Shown here one piece after another: positions 35,389 through 47,086 of a DNA stretch of 64,000 bases. The position numbers and the translations under genes are program-made. The notes under the pieces are model-generated. The model was given only the letters and a program-made list of their open reading frames with translations, was not told where the DNA came from and searched no databases. Positions within the stretch are counted from its first letter, which is position 1, and the number at the start of each line of letters is the position of its first letter. This DNA comes from Dipodascopsis uninucleata var. uninucleata (Eukaryota > Ascomycota > Lipomycetes > Lipomycetales > Lipomycetaceae), in assembly GCA_030568195.1 (NCBI GenBank), contig JAJLTO010000003.1, positions 84,501-148,500 of the forward strand, in the 5' to 3' direction.

Positions 35389-37675
35389 TCACCACTCCCA
35401 TGTCCAGCCAGCTTTAACAACTTCCTTACCAGTTCGCTTGATCTTGAAGTCAATATCTTTACTCCATGTAAGGGCCTTGCCAATATTCTCTTCGATAACT
35501 TCCTTGTTACGGGCCGCAGTACGAGCTTTCTGCTCCTCTATCTTACCCTCAGGCAGATCCAAGATACGTCCAATAACCTCAAGATCGCCTTCATCCTCTC
35601 CTTGGAGCCATATAGAATCCTCAGTGAGATAATCATATGTCTTATATAGTCTCCTCTTTCCGACAATTGGAACACCCGCGATCAAACTAGCAGGAACAGA
35701 AGATGAAGCCTTTCTATCGTAGTATTCCTCAGAAGCAAACGCTGGAAGAAGAGCAAACGAATCCGATAAAATCTTGTAGAATTCCGCAAATTCCAAACCT
35801 TCGTTGAACTCAACGCGGTCTTTGATACTCTCCGGGACACTTGGATGCTTTCCATGTCCGATTAGATGCATTCTAAGCTGTTGGAGTCGCTCATTCTCAG
35901 GTTCCTTCTTCGCAAAATTTTCGAATTGTCTGAAGATGGCAGCATAATCACGACGTTCAGATTCGTAATTACCCTGCAAGCTGAAACTAAGCTCCTTTTT
36001 GTTCTCAACCTGGACAGGAAAAACCGGAACAAAAACACGGAAGTTCTCTTTTATGCTCTGATGCTCCAAATTCCAACTAGGAATAACAGTGTCTTCCATA
36101 TACTTTTTAGTATGACCAGACAAGAAAAGGAAAGTAACACGTCCGCTCTCAACCCAAGGTTTGATATCATGGTAGAAACGATGTTTGGAACTTGCGTGCC
36201 ATCTGTCAGCATGATGAATAGTACAGAAGAAGTGAGTGCCCTTTTCACGCATAATAGTCATCTGGTGTCTAAGTCTTCTGATGTCGAACTCACAAGTAGT
36301 ACCAAGGAGAATATCAGGATAAGGATTCATGTCATCAAACTTCATAGAAGTAGATACTCTTGGCTTCGAGACGTTCTTAAGTCCGAATGTACGGAGAACT
36401 GCGAAGATATTAAATCTTGGTCGGAAGAGGTATTGGTAGATATAAGAGTTTGGTAATTGAGCAAAAGCATAAATCAAGGCAGCAAAAACCTCCTCATGAG
36501 AACCACCGTTCTCTGTCAAGAAAATTCTAAGAGGATTAGGGAGATTTCCCTTTTCAATTGGAGGAGCAAATTCAGTAACACCATCAAACGTCACCTTGTC
36601 GAGATATTCGAGAGCTTCTTTTTCCAGCTGTTCAGGTGTCTTCTCAGCTTGTGGCTGAGCATTCTCAGCAGCAGCCTTCTCAGCAGCAGCCTTCTCAGCG
36701 GCGGCCTTCTCAGCGGCAGCCTTCTCAGCGGCAGCTTTCTCAGCGGCAGCCTTCTCAGCGGCAGCCTTCTCAGCGGCAGCTTTCTCAGCGGCAGCTTTCT
36801 CAACGGCAGCCTTCTCCTCAGCCTCCTTTTTCTTGCGATCCTCTTCAGCAGCCTTTACTGCGGCCTCTTCAGCAATATTCTGGGATTCCTCGGCATCTGC
36901 AAAAGTAGACTTCAGAACGCCTTCCTCTGACGTAGCATGCTGCTCGTCGCTTACAAGAACGGGAATAACAGGAGTATTTGAATCCGTGCCGACTTCTTCT
37001 AAGGAAGGCTGTTCAACTTGAGTTTCTACTTGTTGTGTACCGTCATTGTTGGTTTCAGTAGATTCGGTTGGAAATGTAGGGATGTACTCAGGAGCCTTTT
37101 CTTCGTTCTTGAATTCTGGCATCTGAGGCTCTTGCGCGATTGGTAACTGAGAAACCGATCCAGTCTCTTGACCAATATCCGCTATATTGTCAGACTTAGT
37201 CTCTGAATTCTGTTCAGGAACTGGAGGAACCAAAGAAACAGCTGGCGCCGACTCAGTTTCCTGTGATTCAATAACTGACTTATGAATTGGAGAATCAGCA
37301 GTCTCTGGCTGCTCAGCCTCAGAATCACCACCGACAACAGCAATGGTCTTTTCTTCTGATTCAGAAACAACCTTAGAGTCAGAGCCTTCCTTTGCGCTAG
37401 CTACAGTAGCAAGATCTGCTATGAGATTGTTAGATAAATTAGGTCATATTTGTTGCTAGTACAAGACCACATAAATTGATACTAACGTAATATCACAGTA
37501 TTCGGTCTTGTTCAAAAAAGTTTAACATACCACCATTAGAAGTAGGTTGACCATTTGTCGAAAATGGAACTATAGCTTGTACGTCCTCGCCAGGATTCCA
37601 TAGAATAGAAACTGTCAAAAATATAATGACAGCGGTGAACAACGCCACCAAAGTGTTGAAGGGCTTCAGTAGCAT
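35389..37675 (-). CDS. Type II membrane glycosyltransferase-like protein with AAAEK repeat stalk
   Basis: Exons 37531-37675 and 35389-37418 (112-bp intron) give 724 residues. Residues ~9-27 (LVALFTAVIIFLTVSILW) form an N-terminal signal anchor. A long acidic, low-complexity region follows, containing about ten EKAAA pentapeptides (about residues 190-250) that would form a rigid charged helix. The C-terminal ~460 residues are globular (PPIEKGNLPNPLRIFLTENG; FFCTIHHADRWHASSKH; HDIKPWVESGRVTFLFLSGH; VPASLIAGVPIVGKRRLYK). Order and motifs recall fungal GT-B glycosyltransferases in the Golgi, but donor and acceptor are unknown. The start is ATG 37675, the first in frame. Confidence 0.75.
36664..36815. 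repeat. 15-bp tandem repeat encoding AEKAA
   Basis: About ten near-identical 15-bp units (plus strand GCAGCCTTCTCAGCG and variants GCAGCTTTC) within the glycosyltransferase-like gene. The other five frames are also open across it because of the repeat period. Copy number is likely to vary between strains. Confidence 0.85.
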
Positions 37676-38369
37676 TATGCACAATTACTATCAAACCTAT
37701 TAACTGCCACGAGACACTGAACGAATTTATATACTATAATTGTAACGTTCAATTCTTTGAGATCGTGAAGAGATCGAACTAGAAAAAGTTAGTATGATAA
37801 TAGCCTTTGAAAGAACGAGAGTCAGTGAAACAGGATCAGCAAGCCATGACACAACTCCATCAATTCTATCAGATGAAAAACTCTGACGAGTATTTAGCAA
37901 CAGTCATTAGAATTCAAGGTACACAATTGACTGTAGATATAAATATTCTGTAACAAAAACTGCTGTCGCATGCAAGCTGTTATGACAACTTCAATTATCC
38001 CTTGAATATATCGTTTACAGCTGCTTACAATATTTTCTGACATTACCATGACATTCAGATTTGGATATATCAAACAAATTTAAATAATAACTTATAAACA
38101 AGGAAATAGCAGAAGAGAATAGTAACAAGACATCCCATTAGATACCTGTCAAATGGAACTAAACCGATGAATGGATCATTCTGTGTGCTAACCTGCGCAT
38201 CTGCGCTAAAAAAGAAATACGCTATCCAAATTACTCAAAAGAAATATGAAACTAGCACTTGACATCCGCAGTGATAATATTAAGATCATGTTATAAATAA
38301 ATTTCTCTAGCTTCAGTTTGATTGCACGTATCAATGGAGAGTCTTCTTGTCGCCATTAAAATAAGTGTT

Positions 38370-38381
38370 GGCTGCGCAGCC
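38370..38381. repeat. Perfect 12-bp palindrome GGCTGCGCAGCC
   Basis: Core GCTGCGCAGC is repeated at 40287-40296. A TGCTGCAGCA palindrome lies 14 bp to its right. Confidence 0.8.
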
Positions 38382-40284
38382 GAAAAATGTCAGCTGCTGC
38401 AGCACAGTCAATGGCCCACTAATCCGTCAAAACCAGAGCAAAAATGATAATTACCTGACTGTATTTAACAAAATTTAATTCGTTACGCTCAGCAGGAGAG
38501 AAAAATAGAAAAAAAATAGTAATAATAATATAATAATGGTAGCTAGAAAAAAAAAATGTAAGAGAACAAGAGGAGGACAGAATGGATGATAAAAAGAGAA
38601 TTGAAAAGACTAAATAAATTTACTTTTTTAGACGATCCTTCTTTCATGTAAATAAAAATTATTACTATTTAACGCGCCCTCGCTACACATAATATTTCTA
38701 CAACCATTAACGGCGAACCATTCTACAACTGCGCAATCTGCTTTTCTGATTGTTGTTGCTGCATCCATACTATGAAGTTATCTTGAATATAAATATATCA
38801 TTCACTGTGGAATCTTTCGTAGAGAAGTAGCCACTATACCTAGTCTTTCCTTTCCCGGAAGTTCTGTACTAGAAGTATTAATAGTAATCAGATTCTATAG
38901 ATACAGGCTAACGACTGCTCCTACGTAGCTCCTACCTCACATGCAAGGAAGGATCTAAATCACGGCCATTTCAATTTTAAGAATTTGCAATAGCACATTG
39001 ATGAGACCAACACGCCCGCTTTACTTGCTTTTAATAAAAAAGATTTACATTTAGCTAGCTATATAAAAGATCTAACTGATAGCAAATTCATGCCCGCAAT
39101 TCCATTATTGCACAACATGTTGTAGCTCTCCCTCTAATACGAGAAGGGCAAGTTAAATTAGTAGCAAATATGCCTACCTGCTGATGTATCAAGTTCAGCA
39201 GGACAATCTTTAATATATTCATTTTAAATTATAATTTTTATATATGTATTATTTATACATATTATTTACGCCGCAGCAGCTTAGATGCTTAATCCTAATT
39301 ATGGTGATTGGGAGTGTTGCATGGCGAGCCGACAGAGTTGACTAAAACGAAGAAAAGAGGCGAGTAGGAGGACATTTACAAGCTTTACCCTGAAAGTAAC
39401 ATAAAAATTAATCGCCTAGATTATATATACTTTTTGCCTCTAAAGAAGCTCTGGCATGGGCGTTGCAGCAGGCAGACGCTGCAGCAAAACATGTACCAGA
39501 CTGTGACACCCTAGCTAATGACCAGATATTTTTCTATCTGGCTGTAGCAGCCAAAGCAGTTGGCAGCTTTAGCTGGTAGATACACTAGCACCGTGAATTT
39601 ATCGTCAAATTGGTTGAGAAAAAAAGCTATTTTAGTCTAGTCAGAGAAGTAAGCATGCAAGTAAACTAGACAATGTTGTTGACCAAGAGGTCAGTCCCAC
39701 TCGAGTGTATCTATGACCACATCTATAGAATACAGTAAAAGATAAATACGAGTAGAATTAGACAATTAATACCCTACTTCAAAATTTGGGCTGAAATATG
39801 TATGCATGCAGTTGCTGCAGCATCAGCGTCCTTAGCTTTGCTCGTGAACGGACACATTTAGTGCGCTGCAGCATCATCCCCTGTATTGTCCCTGTCAGCA
39901 CCTACGAATTGCATGTCCGTCTCCCCCGCGTTACATAACATCAACTAGTCGTTCTATCTCATTTTATCAGCACTAATCTAGTAGCCTTCTCAATTGCTAT
40001 ATTATGTCCGAGTTTGATTTGATGTTTCAGTTATAGTACCACACCTTGCTGCGTCTGCTCTCATGCCACGAAAGCCTTAGTACTGTGCAACCTTACACAA
40101 ACACCAATTTGGAGGGTTAGGTATTACCATTCTCTCAAGGGTAAACTTTAATTACTAGGAGGTGCCGCAACTCAAATATAATTTCTAGCGGTGTGGCGCG
40201 CTAAATATTCGAAGCAGGCATTAGAGACCGTGCAGCAAAATTATTGTATGCGGAATATGATGTCGTAGGGATACAAAGAAAACT

Positions 40285-40298
40285 CAGCTGCGCAGCTG
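40285..40298. repeat. Perfect 14-bp palindrome CAGCTGCGCAGCTG
   Basis: Shares the 10-bp core GCTGCGCAGC with the palindrome at 38370-38381, 1.9 kb away. Confidence 0.8.
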
Positions 40299-41338
40299 TG
40301 CTCTGCTCGCTTACTACTATGACAATTCCGGAGCTCTCTCCAGCTAATAGCCGTGTCTCTTTTTTTTTTGATGGTGCTATCACTAAATGGAACTTCAGGG
40401 TTCACAGAGTATCGTACACTTCAAAGAGTCGTCTTACTGCTTTAAATATCTATATCACATTATTGTAAAGTGGCATCAGTTTATATTGTAGTAATAAGGT
40501 TGACAATGCAGGAAAAATTGTTATTAAACGGCGAAGCGAATTACTTTGGGTCACATATCACAGTCTGCTTCATCCGTAACACACGTCTAGGATCGTGGAT
40601 CATCTGAAATCATTTATTCCACTTGCGGATATCAATTAGGGTAATTTTTTCGAATTGTTTTGACTGTTTTTGTTAAATCTTTCGCTCCGAAGGGCCAGCA
40701 GTTCCGCTCTACAGCTATCGTCCTATATCAATAGTTCTTCACTAAATGAATTTCAGATGAGCATTCCTGCGATCGTGCACTGTCTAGACTCAAATTGAGT
40801 TCAACGCTTTAAAAATGTGATGTATATAATATTAAGGCGAAAATCTGACCTCTTCTTTCCCATGACTTGATTATCGTCAATCACACCAGCCAATTCATAG
40901 TACAATTCGTAAAATAGTGGATATCTTCCGTTTTATTAAATACTAGTCAAGCAAAGCAGATGTGGAGTTATCTACATTAGTTTGCTATACATTCTTATCA
41001 GAATCATACCTACCAAAATTCTGCATATTCTCGTTTGAATAATGCCTTCTCTGCAGAGAGACGATCTACTCAGAAAACAATACATTTAAGACTAATTCCA
41101 AATTATTAGCCGCTTCTCAAAACTACGATACGACAGTAAAGCATGCATTTAGTTTTTAAATTATTCCCAAATATATATCAAAAATTGAACAGCAAAAATC
41201 TCTATGCCTGTTAGATACTAATACATAACATAATATTACGCATCTTTATATATAACAATAAAATGAACAAATAAACTGAAATTATAGAAGCAGCTATTAT
41301 TGAATCTTTCTCTTGTTTAACAACCCCATATCTCGCAT

Positions 41339-43664
41339 TCAGGATAGTCGATAATTTAGAATAATGGCACCCAATAATGCCATACAGACGACTATTGGGC
41401 CCAATGGAGAATCAAGATGCTTACCACTGCGCATTTGAATAGCCCTCAATCGATACATATAAACACCGTAACCCCAAGATCCAGTGAAGATCGTCAATAT
41501 GAAGTAAGCATAAGCCAGTCTGTGTGCAGTAGTATTATAATGGCCAGCAGCGTTATAGAGGCCGAAGGTCAACGCAGACAATAAAACAGTAACTTGCAGC
41601 CACTTATTGAAAGTACGCTCATTCGCAAGCCAGACTTTCGGCTCAACCATAGCATGTGCTCTCTGACGAAGGAGTGACTTAGGTCTTTGAACGCCAGGTG
41701 GGAGTTTGAGAGCATCACGCTTGCTAAAGAGCATCTGCAGAGTCTTAGCAGGCTTCTTAGCATTTCGTCGTCTAGCAGCTAAGGAATTATCTTCTTCATC
41801 GGAAGAATCATCATCATCTTCATCTTCATCTGCAATATCATCTACAGTATCTAGCAAAGGATCATCTCTAACGCGTGCACGGACTGACTTAACCTCGCCT
41901 GTCTGAGCTGTGGCAGATGTAGGAGCATGCTCAAGTTCAAGAGGTTGATCACCAAACTTCTTACGATTTAGCTCCTCAGCATAGGCCTGCTCAGGGTCCC
42001 GCCGAATGTCCCTTTCCAGCTCAGAGAGCCAATAAGGCAAAACGTTAATATATTCTTCGTCATCGAAGAGCATAGCAACGCCATGAGCGAACTTGGAGAA
42101 CTTAGGAGCTTCCTTGACCAAGTGGCTAGACATCAAATCCTTCACCCATGATGGTCGGATTCTCTTATCGCCCTGCTTCATCGCAACCTTAATATCTAAG
42201 ACAGCGTATGGGAATCTAGAAATCTCTCCCTTGCGGATCATCTTGAAAGGATGAACCATTCCGATATCATCAATATCACGTCTGTGCCAGTCGTCTGGAT
42301 CTCTGACTGGACGTGTAGCATCAAAAGAGTCCTCTCTGATAAGATCTATGTCATCATCTATGCTAATCCTGACTCTGTCGTCATCAGGAATCTGGAATGC
42401 GGTCCGAGAATATACCGCACGCAGTACTGGCTGCAAGTTATTGATGCGTATGAAGTCTTGAATATCATGAACAACTTTCTCGAACTTCTCAACCTCAGAC
42501 TTTGGAACGTTCCGGTCGCGCATCTTTCGTATGGACTTTTCCATAGAATAGCTTCCGTCAATAAAAGGCTTGACATACTTCTCCTTGATCGGAATTCTCT
42601 GCTCCAAGACATTTTCAGGATCCTCCTTATCAACGTACTTACGTTCGATGAAAATTTCAGGGTGCGCATTGAGTTTACCATACCATCTCAAACGTAAGGA
42701 AGATGCGGTCTCTCTAGACTCGAGTTTCTCAAGATACAACGAAAAATCTGGATTGTCAAAGTAGAGAGTGGTAATCGTTGGGTCAGGCGTTGAGATATCA
42801 GCAATTTTGCTTGACTGTGGATTGTAAATCAAAAGAGGTAAGTGGCGTAAGATGAAGGTCTTAACCTCCATAAGATTGTCAGGATGAACCCAAACTAAAG
42901 AAGATAAGAACGTTAGAATCAAATAAGATCTTAGACATAATATAAAAACTTTTCTATAAGGTCTTACATTTGAACGACTTGTACACAGTTGGACTGCCTA
43001 CAGCACTGAGGTTCGAAGGTACAGTAGTATTCGAAGTAGTAGCACCAGTAGAAGGCGAAGCAGACAAACCAGACGAAGGATCAAGGGAACCAGACGCCAT
43101 GATATGCTTTTGCTGCTGCTCACGCAAAAATGTATACAGCGTTGAGAGCTTGTATAAAATTGGAGAATAATTCTCAGAGTTGAATGGTAGAGCCGCCAAA
43201 CGAACCAGGAGTAATGGACGGACAGTATACTTGTTGTACAAACGATCATGCTTCTTGACAATTTTGAAGAAACCCGTATAGTTAAGTCGAGTGAACTTCT
43301 CAAGTTCCTGCGCTTCTTCCAAAATGCTATCCAATTCCTTCTCAAAAGCAGCCAACTCTGCATCATCCCCATCAGTAGATGGCATTTTAGCCTCAGTTAC
43401 TGCAACTCTGTCCTTCAAGTCAGCATACTTGTGCGACTCAAAAGCATAGACCTTTTCCAATTCGGCATCGAGAGCTTCTACAAACTTACTCTCGTCCGCC
43501 TCTGTCCAAACTGGAGATGCTAGTCGACTGGCAGCAGTCTTCTTCACCGTTGAAGAATCGTTATCATCATCCTCTTTCAACAGTCTCTTAAGCTTTCCGT
43601 AATCAATGTAAGACTCTGACCACGGTCCGTATCTCTCACTTGCGAGCCTTACACCAAAAATCAT
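41339..43664 (-). CDS. VTC polyphosphate polymerase complex subunit, Vtc2/Vtc3 type
   Basis: Regulatory subunit of the vacuolar transporter chaperone complex, which makes polyphosphate in response to inositol pyrophosphates. Exons 42968-43664 and 41339-42894 give 750 residues. The N-terminal SPX domain (1-~175) has MIFGVRLASERYGPWSESYI and the basic site NYTGFFKIVKKHDR. The central TTM/CYTH domain (~233-530) has SLRLRWYGKL, IFIERK, SRTAFQIPDDDRVRISIDDD and FPYAVLDIKV. Three C-terminal DUF202 membrane segments end the protein. PVRDPDDWHR and LPYWLSELERDIRRDPEQAY match Vtc2/3 better than catalytic Vtc4. The start is ATG 43664; the upstream GTG in frame is ignored. Confidence 0.92.
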
Positions 43665-44876
43665 TTTCACCAGATCCTATTTCTTCGCGTATGGTTTAAA
43701 AAATTATTATTGTTATAAAAACTTCCGTCAGGTCTCAATTCCTGTAGATCACAGATCATATCAAGAGGCACCTAGCGTATGTGTACTTCGTCAATTTGGT
43801 TCTTTCGATACGGGCACTGAGACTACAGTACAATATGCCCGCAATTATCTTTTGTATCGTCGTTTTTTCAAAAGTCCTTTCAATAGTTATATCTTAGGCA
43901 CCAAAAATACTTCTAAAAGAAGAAGATTTCCTATACTGCAATAAAAACCATGCAGTTTTCTTTTGTTGGTGATAGCACTTTTGTCCTACTGAAAGAGAAG
44001 AGTCAACACTTCCGAAATACAAATTAACTCGAATAAAAGATATATACATATATAATCCTTCTATTCGAATGTACTCGGTGTGAATACTTGTTGAAAGCTG
44101 ACTTTATAGAGAGAAAATTATGAACACATATGAATGAGTAGAGGTTTACAGGAATGATTGTAACACAAACTTTCACGTCCGCAAGTAGTCTGTCCCAGCG
44201 TCTCTTGGAGCGCTAAACCCGAAACCTATCCAATAGCAACCAGTATGATTTGCCCGTGCCTCGCTTTGCATCGAGCTAAACACTATTGTCTGCATAACAA
44301 CTCCTACTACGACCGTTTGAGTTACTTCGGGCATTGACAGAAGCATTCATTTATCAGGAGAAAATACATGGACACGACAGTTCAATGCTATTTGCGGATC
44401 CAATAGTGATGCAAATTCTGTGGTAGTGCGTGATCTATGAGTAGATAATATGTAGTCGAGTTAAGGAAATACGGAGGGATACGCGTGCTATTAGGGACGA
44501 GTCTTTATGCGTTCCTGTCATACTGAAGATTTTTCTTTCATGAAACAGTAATTCAAGCGAGAAAGTGCAATGATAGTACGCTACTAGCTGCTAACTAATA
44601 GTTATTGCTTACAGTAATATCTTGTCATATTACATAATCAATAATATCAATATTAATAAGCAAATTTAAGTTCAAATGTCACAGGGAGTCTATGTAGAGG
44701 AAGTAATCAAACAACGAGACTATACTAGGGTGCGAACTCAAGACATGAGATCTGACTAAATAATATTATGAGTGGTGTGTGATGCGTATAATAAAATAAA
44801 TATCTCTAGACTTATAAATATGAAAATAAGAGTTTTATTAAGATATACGACCTTGATTGACGCAGTCAGAGGTAAA
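43665..44876. other. VTC promoter region and 3' spacer of the next gene
   Basis: About 1.2 kb. A stretch near 44170-44420 is richer in GC than usual intergenic DNA here but gives no protein frame or known RNA signature. Confidence 0.45.
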
Positions 44877-45838
44877 TTACTTGGTGTAGTATCGACGTAC
44901 ATAAAACCCAGCAATAATGTTGAAAACAGAAGAGCCATATGAGAAGTATTCATCTCTAATGAGATCTATTAAATTGAACCTTTTTAGAATTTTCTTATCA
45001 ATCACATTCGGAGATGTAGTATGCTCACTCAGAAAATTATCGAAACTGAAATCAAGTAGAGTGCCAGCCTGTTTGCTAGAGCTTTTTTCATCTGCTCTCG
45101 ACCTCGACGAGGAGTCAGATCCAAAGGTTTTGCCGAACCCAATTCTTTCTTTATATCGTCGAGCACTAAGCCTTTTTTGGGTTCCAGAATCGTTGACTTC
45201 ATTGCAGGAATCAGAAGTACACCCAATTTGCTGATGCTTGCCTTGCTTCGAGAGTATAATGCTGCTTATTAGTTCAAAACAAATATCAGACGACAACCAG
45301 AAGAGCCTGGATTGATTATGGCTACAGAACTTCTCTGTATATGCTACATAGATAGTGCTCATTACTGCAACATATATCCAAATATGTCGTCTGAAGTTAG
45401 AACCAGGCCTTTTTTGGGGTAAAATATGCTGGACCAAGAAGAATAGAACTGCAAGTGGCATTCCAGTTTCGAGTAGGAATATTGACAGAAGAGTACTACA
45501 TATTAACACCAATATGACATCAAACATTTTTTCGCCCATTATACCACCATATAGCACGAAAAGATACGTAATATTAAGTCCAAAGATCAGTTTCGACAGT
45601 ACAAGATAACTAGATATTAGAACAGTGAAAATGACCTGATAACATAAAATAGACGTGATGCAACAATGATAGAATGCGAACTGAAAATGTCGAACACAAC
45701 ATTATCAGCAGCACATAAAAACAATGAATGTGTGGTAATAGTAGCAATTAGGATTGGAGCTGGTAATAGCCAAAAGAGCAATATGGAGGTGGCGATTGAG
45801 GACGACACATAATATCTATAAAACTGAAACATTGGCAT
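44877..45838 (-). CDS. Multi-pass membrane protein, function unknown, 5' structure unresolved
   Basis: I do not recognise it. The main frame, open from about 45700 down to the stop at 44877, encodes a hydrophobic N-part (VIFTVLISSYLVLSKLIFGL; YLFVLYGGIMGEKMFDVILV; LLSIFLLETGMPLAVLFFLV; HIWIYVAVMSTIYVAYTEKF) and a Ser/Lys-rich cytosolic C-part. The upstream frame from ATG 45838 (FQFYRYYVSSSIATSILLFW...) is also membrane-like but in another phase, and no good GTAAG/GTATG donor is visible between them. Either a weak splice site, a more upstream first exon, or initiation at the internal ATG (45539) must apply. It lies 66 bp downstream of the Atg37-like gene, same strand. Confidence 0.5.
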
Positions 45839-45904
45839 TTATAAACAGACCAATGCACATGCCATCGTTCTATTATCAACTATACGGCAATACTGATGTA
45901 TACG

Positions 45905-47086
45905 TCATGGAGTCTTTGCAGACGACGTCATATTTCTACTAGAACTAGACGTGTGTATAGTCCGTCTCCACTTGAGGAGTATTATTATTCCAAGAATCAA
46001 GCCAATATCTATCCACACGCGGCGTAACACAGAGAGTAGTGAAGGCCGACTAGCAAAAATTGTAAGGATACGACTGAATAGTGATCTTATACACCCAGAA
46101 CGTCCTCCTATGGTCATCCCATCGTCTCTCTCAACCTGTGGAGATTGAGGTGCTGTAAATAATTTTTGTTCTATAACTTCGTTCTTTGATATTAGTTCTT
46201 TAATAGAGTCGATCTGGTTTTTTAGGCGGTCTAGTGCGATTGCAACATCGCGTCTCCATATTCTTTTATCGTCGTCTTCATCTTCGTTTAGGTTATTATC
46301 GTCACCACATGACTCGTACGTGACGACATCTTTTTCTTTATTTCCTGATTCAAATAGAGCTACTCGCGTTCTCGCTTGAGTGCTAATATAAATGGAGCCT
46401 GGCGAAGGTGGTGATACTGTTTCATCTTCAATATGTTCAACCTGATCCCAAAGAAATTGAAGTTCAGTGATAAGCTCACGAGACTCGGCCGTGGCACTTG
46501 CATACTTACGCATAGTCTATCAATAGCCGAAAGAAGCAATTATTAGCAAGGCATTTATTATATAAGAAAGGTAGTTACGCCAGTTATAGTAAGTTCTTAC
46601 TTCAAGTAGAAATGGAATATATCGGCGCTTAGCCTCTGTCTTTCGAAGGCCCTTCTGAGAGTACCAGGCATCCCTGTAAACCAAGTCAGAAAACATATTC
46701 TTTGAGTAGATCTTTCATGATCAGTTTTCCATCTTACCATTTCTTTCTAGCAGCTTCGTCCTCTTCTCTCTCGCCAGATGGTCTCAGAATCAACAGATCG
46801 ACGTCGCCCTCTGAATAAAATATTAGTGAACAGCTACTTCTTTACTGTAGCTTTGAATGGATAGACTGAATAGTTGATCATACCAGTAGCTTGCTTATAC
46901 AGACCATATAGATGGATTCTGTCTTCAATTGGAGGTCGCGGAAGAGGAATCGGCATGGTCTTCGGATTTGACAGAGCTCTGATCGTAGCTAGAGCCTGCT
47001 GAAACACTCGATCTATTAATATTAGTTAATTCCTTATTTTTCTTAATTTGAATCACTAAAAGGTTAATACCAATGGAATCTGCCAT
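45905..47086 (-). CDS. ATG37: Acyl-CoA-binding membrane protein, Atg37/ACBD5 type
   Basis: Peroxisomal acyl-CoA-binding protein with a C-terminal membrane anchor; in yeasts Atg37 acts in pexophagy. Five exons: 47071-47086, 46884-47012, 46738-46810, 46601-46673 and 45905-46516, giving 300 residues. The acyl-CoA-binding domain (about 5-100) shows DRVFQQALATIRAL, RIHLYGLYKQATEGDVD, RKKWDAWYSQKGLRKTEAKR and YIPFLLETMRKYASA. A linker with acidic and coiled-coil parts follows, then one membrane segment (WIDIGLILGIIILLKWR) and a short Ser-rich tail. The first exon has only 16 nt. Role in pexophagy is inferred from architecture. Confidence 0.85.

Larger units (their letters stand above)
37676..41338. 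other. 3.7-kb gene-free island with clustered GC palindromes
   Basis: The largest stretch without a recognised gene. It contains GCTGCAGCA four times (38396, 39478, 39814, 39865), GCTGCGCAGC twice inside longer perfect palindromes (38370-38381 and 40285-40298), a 7-bp hairpin CCAGATA...TATCTGG (39522-39541) and a telomere-like GGGTTAGG at about 40115. A 47-codon open frame without ATG (39436-39579, EALAWALQQADAAAKHVP...) and a 36-codon ATG frame from about 38333 (MESLLVAIKISVGCAAEKC) look slightly coding-like but match nothing I know. A regulatory RNA, replication or centromere-related site, or decayed gene are all possible. Confidence 0.5.

Noticed and set aside
36457-36930. Plus-strand Ser/Leu/Gln-rich frames across the AEKAA repeat
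   Set aside because: Open only because the 15-bp repeat lacks stops in several frames; antisense to a real coding exon.
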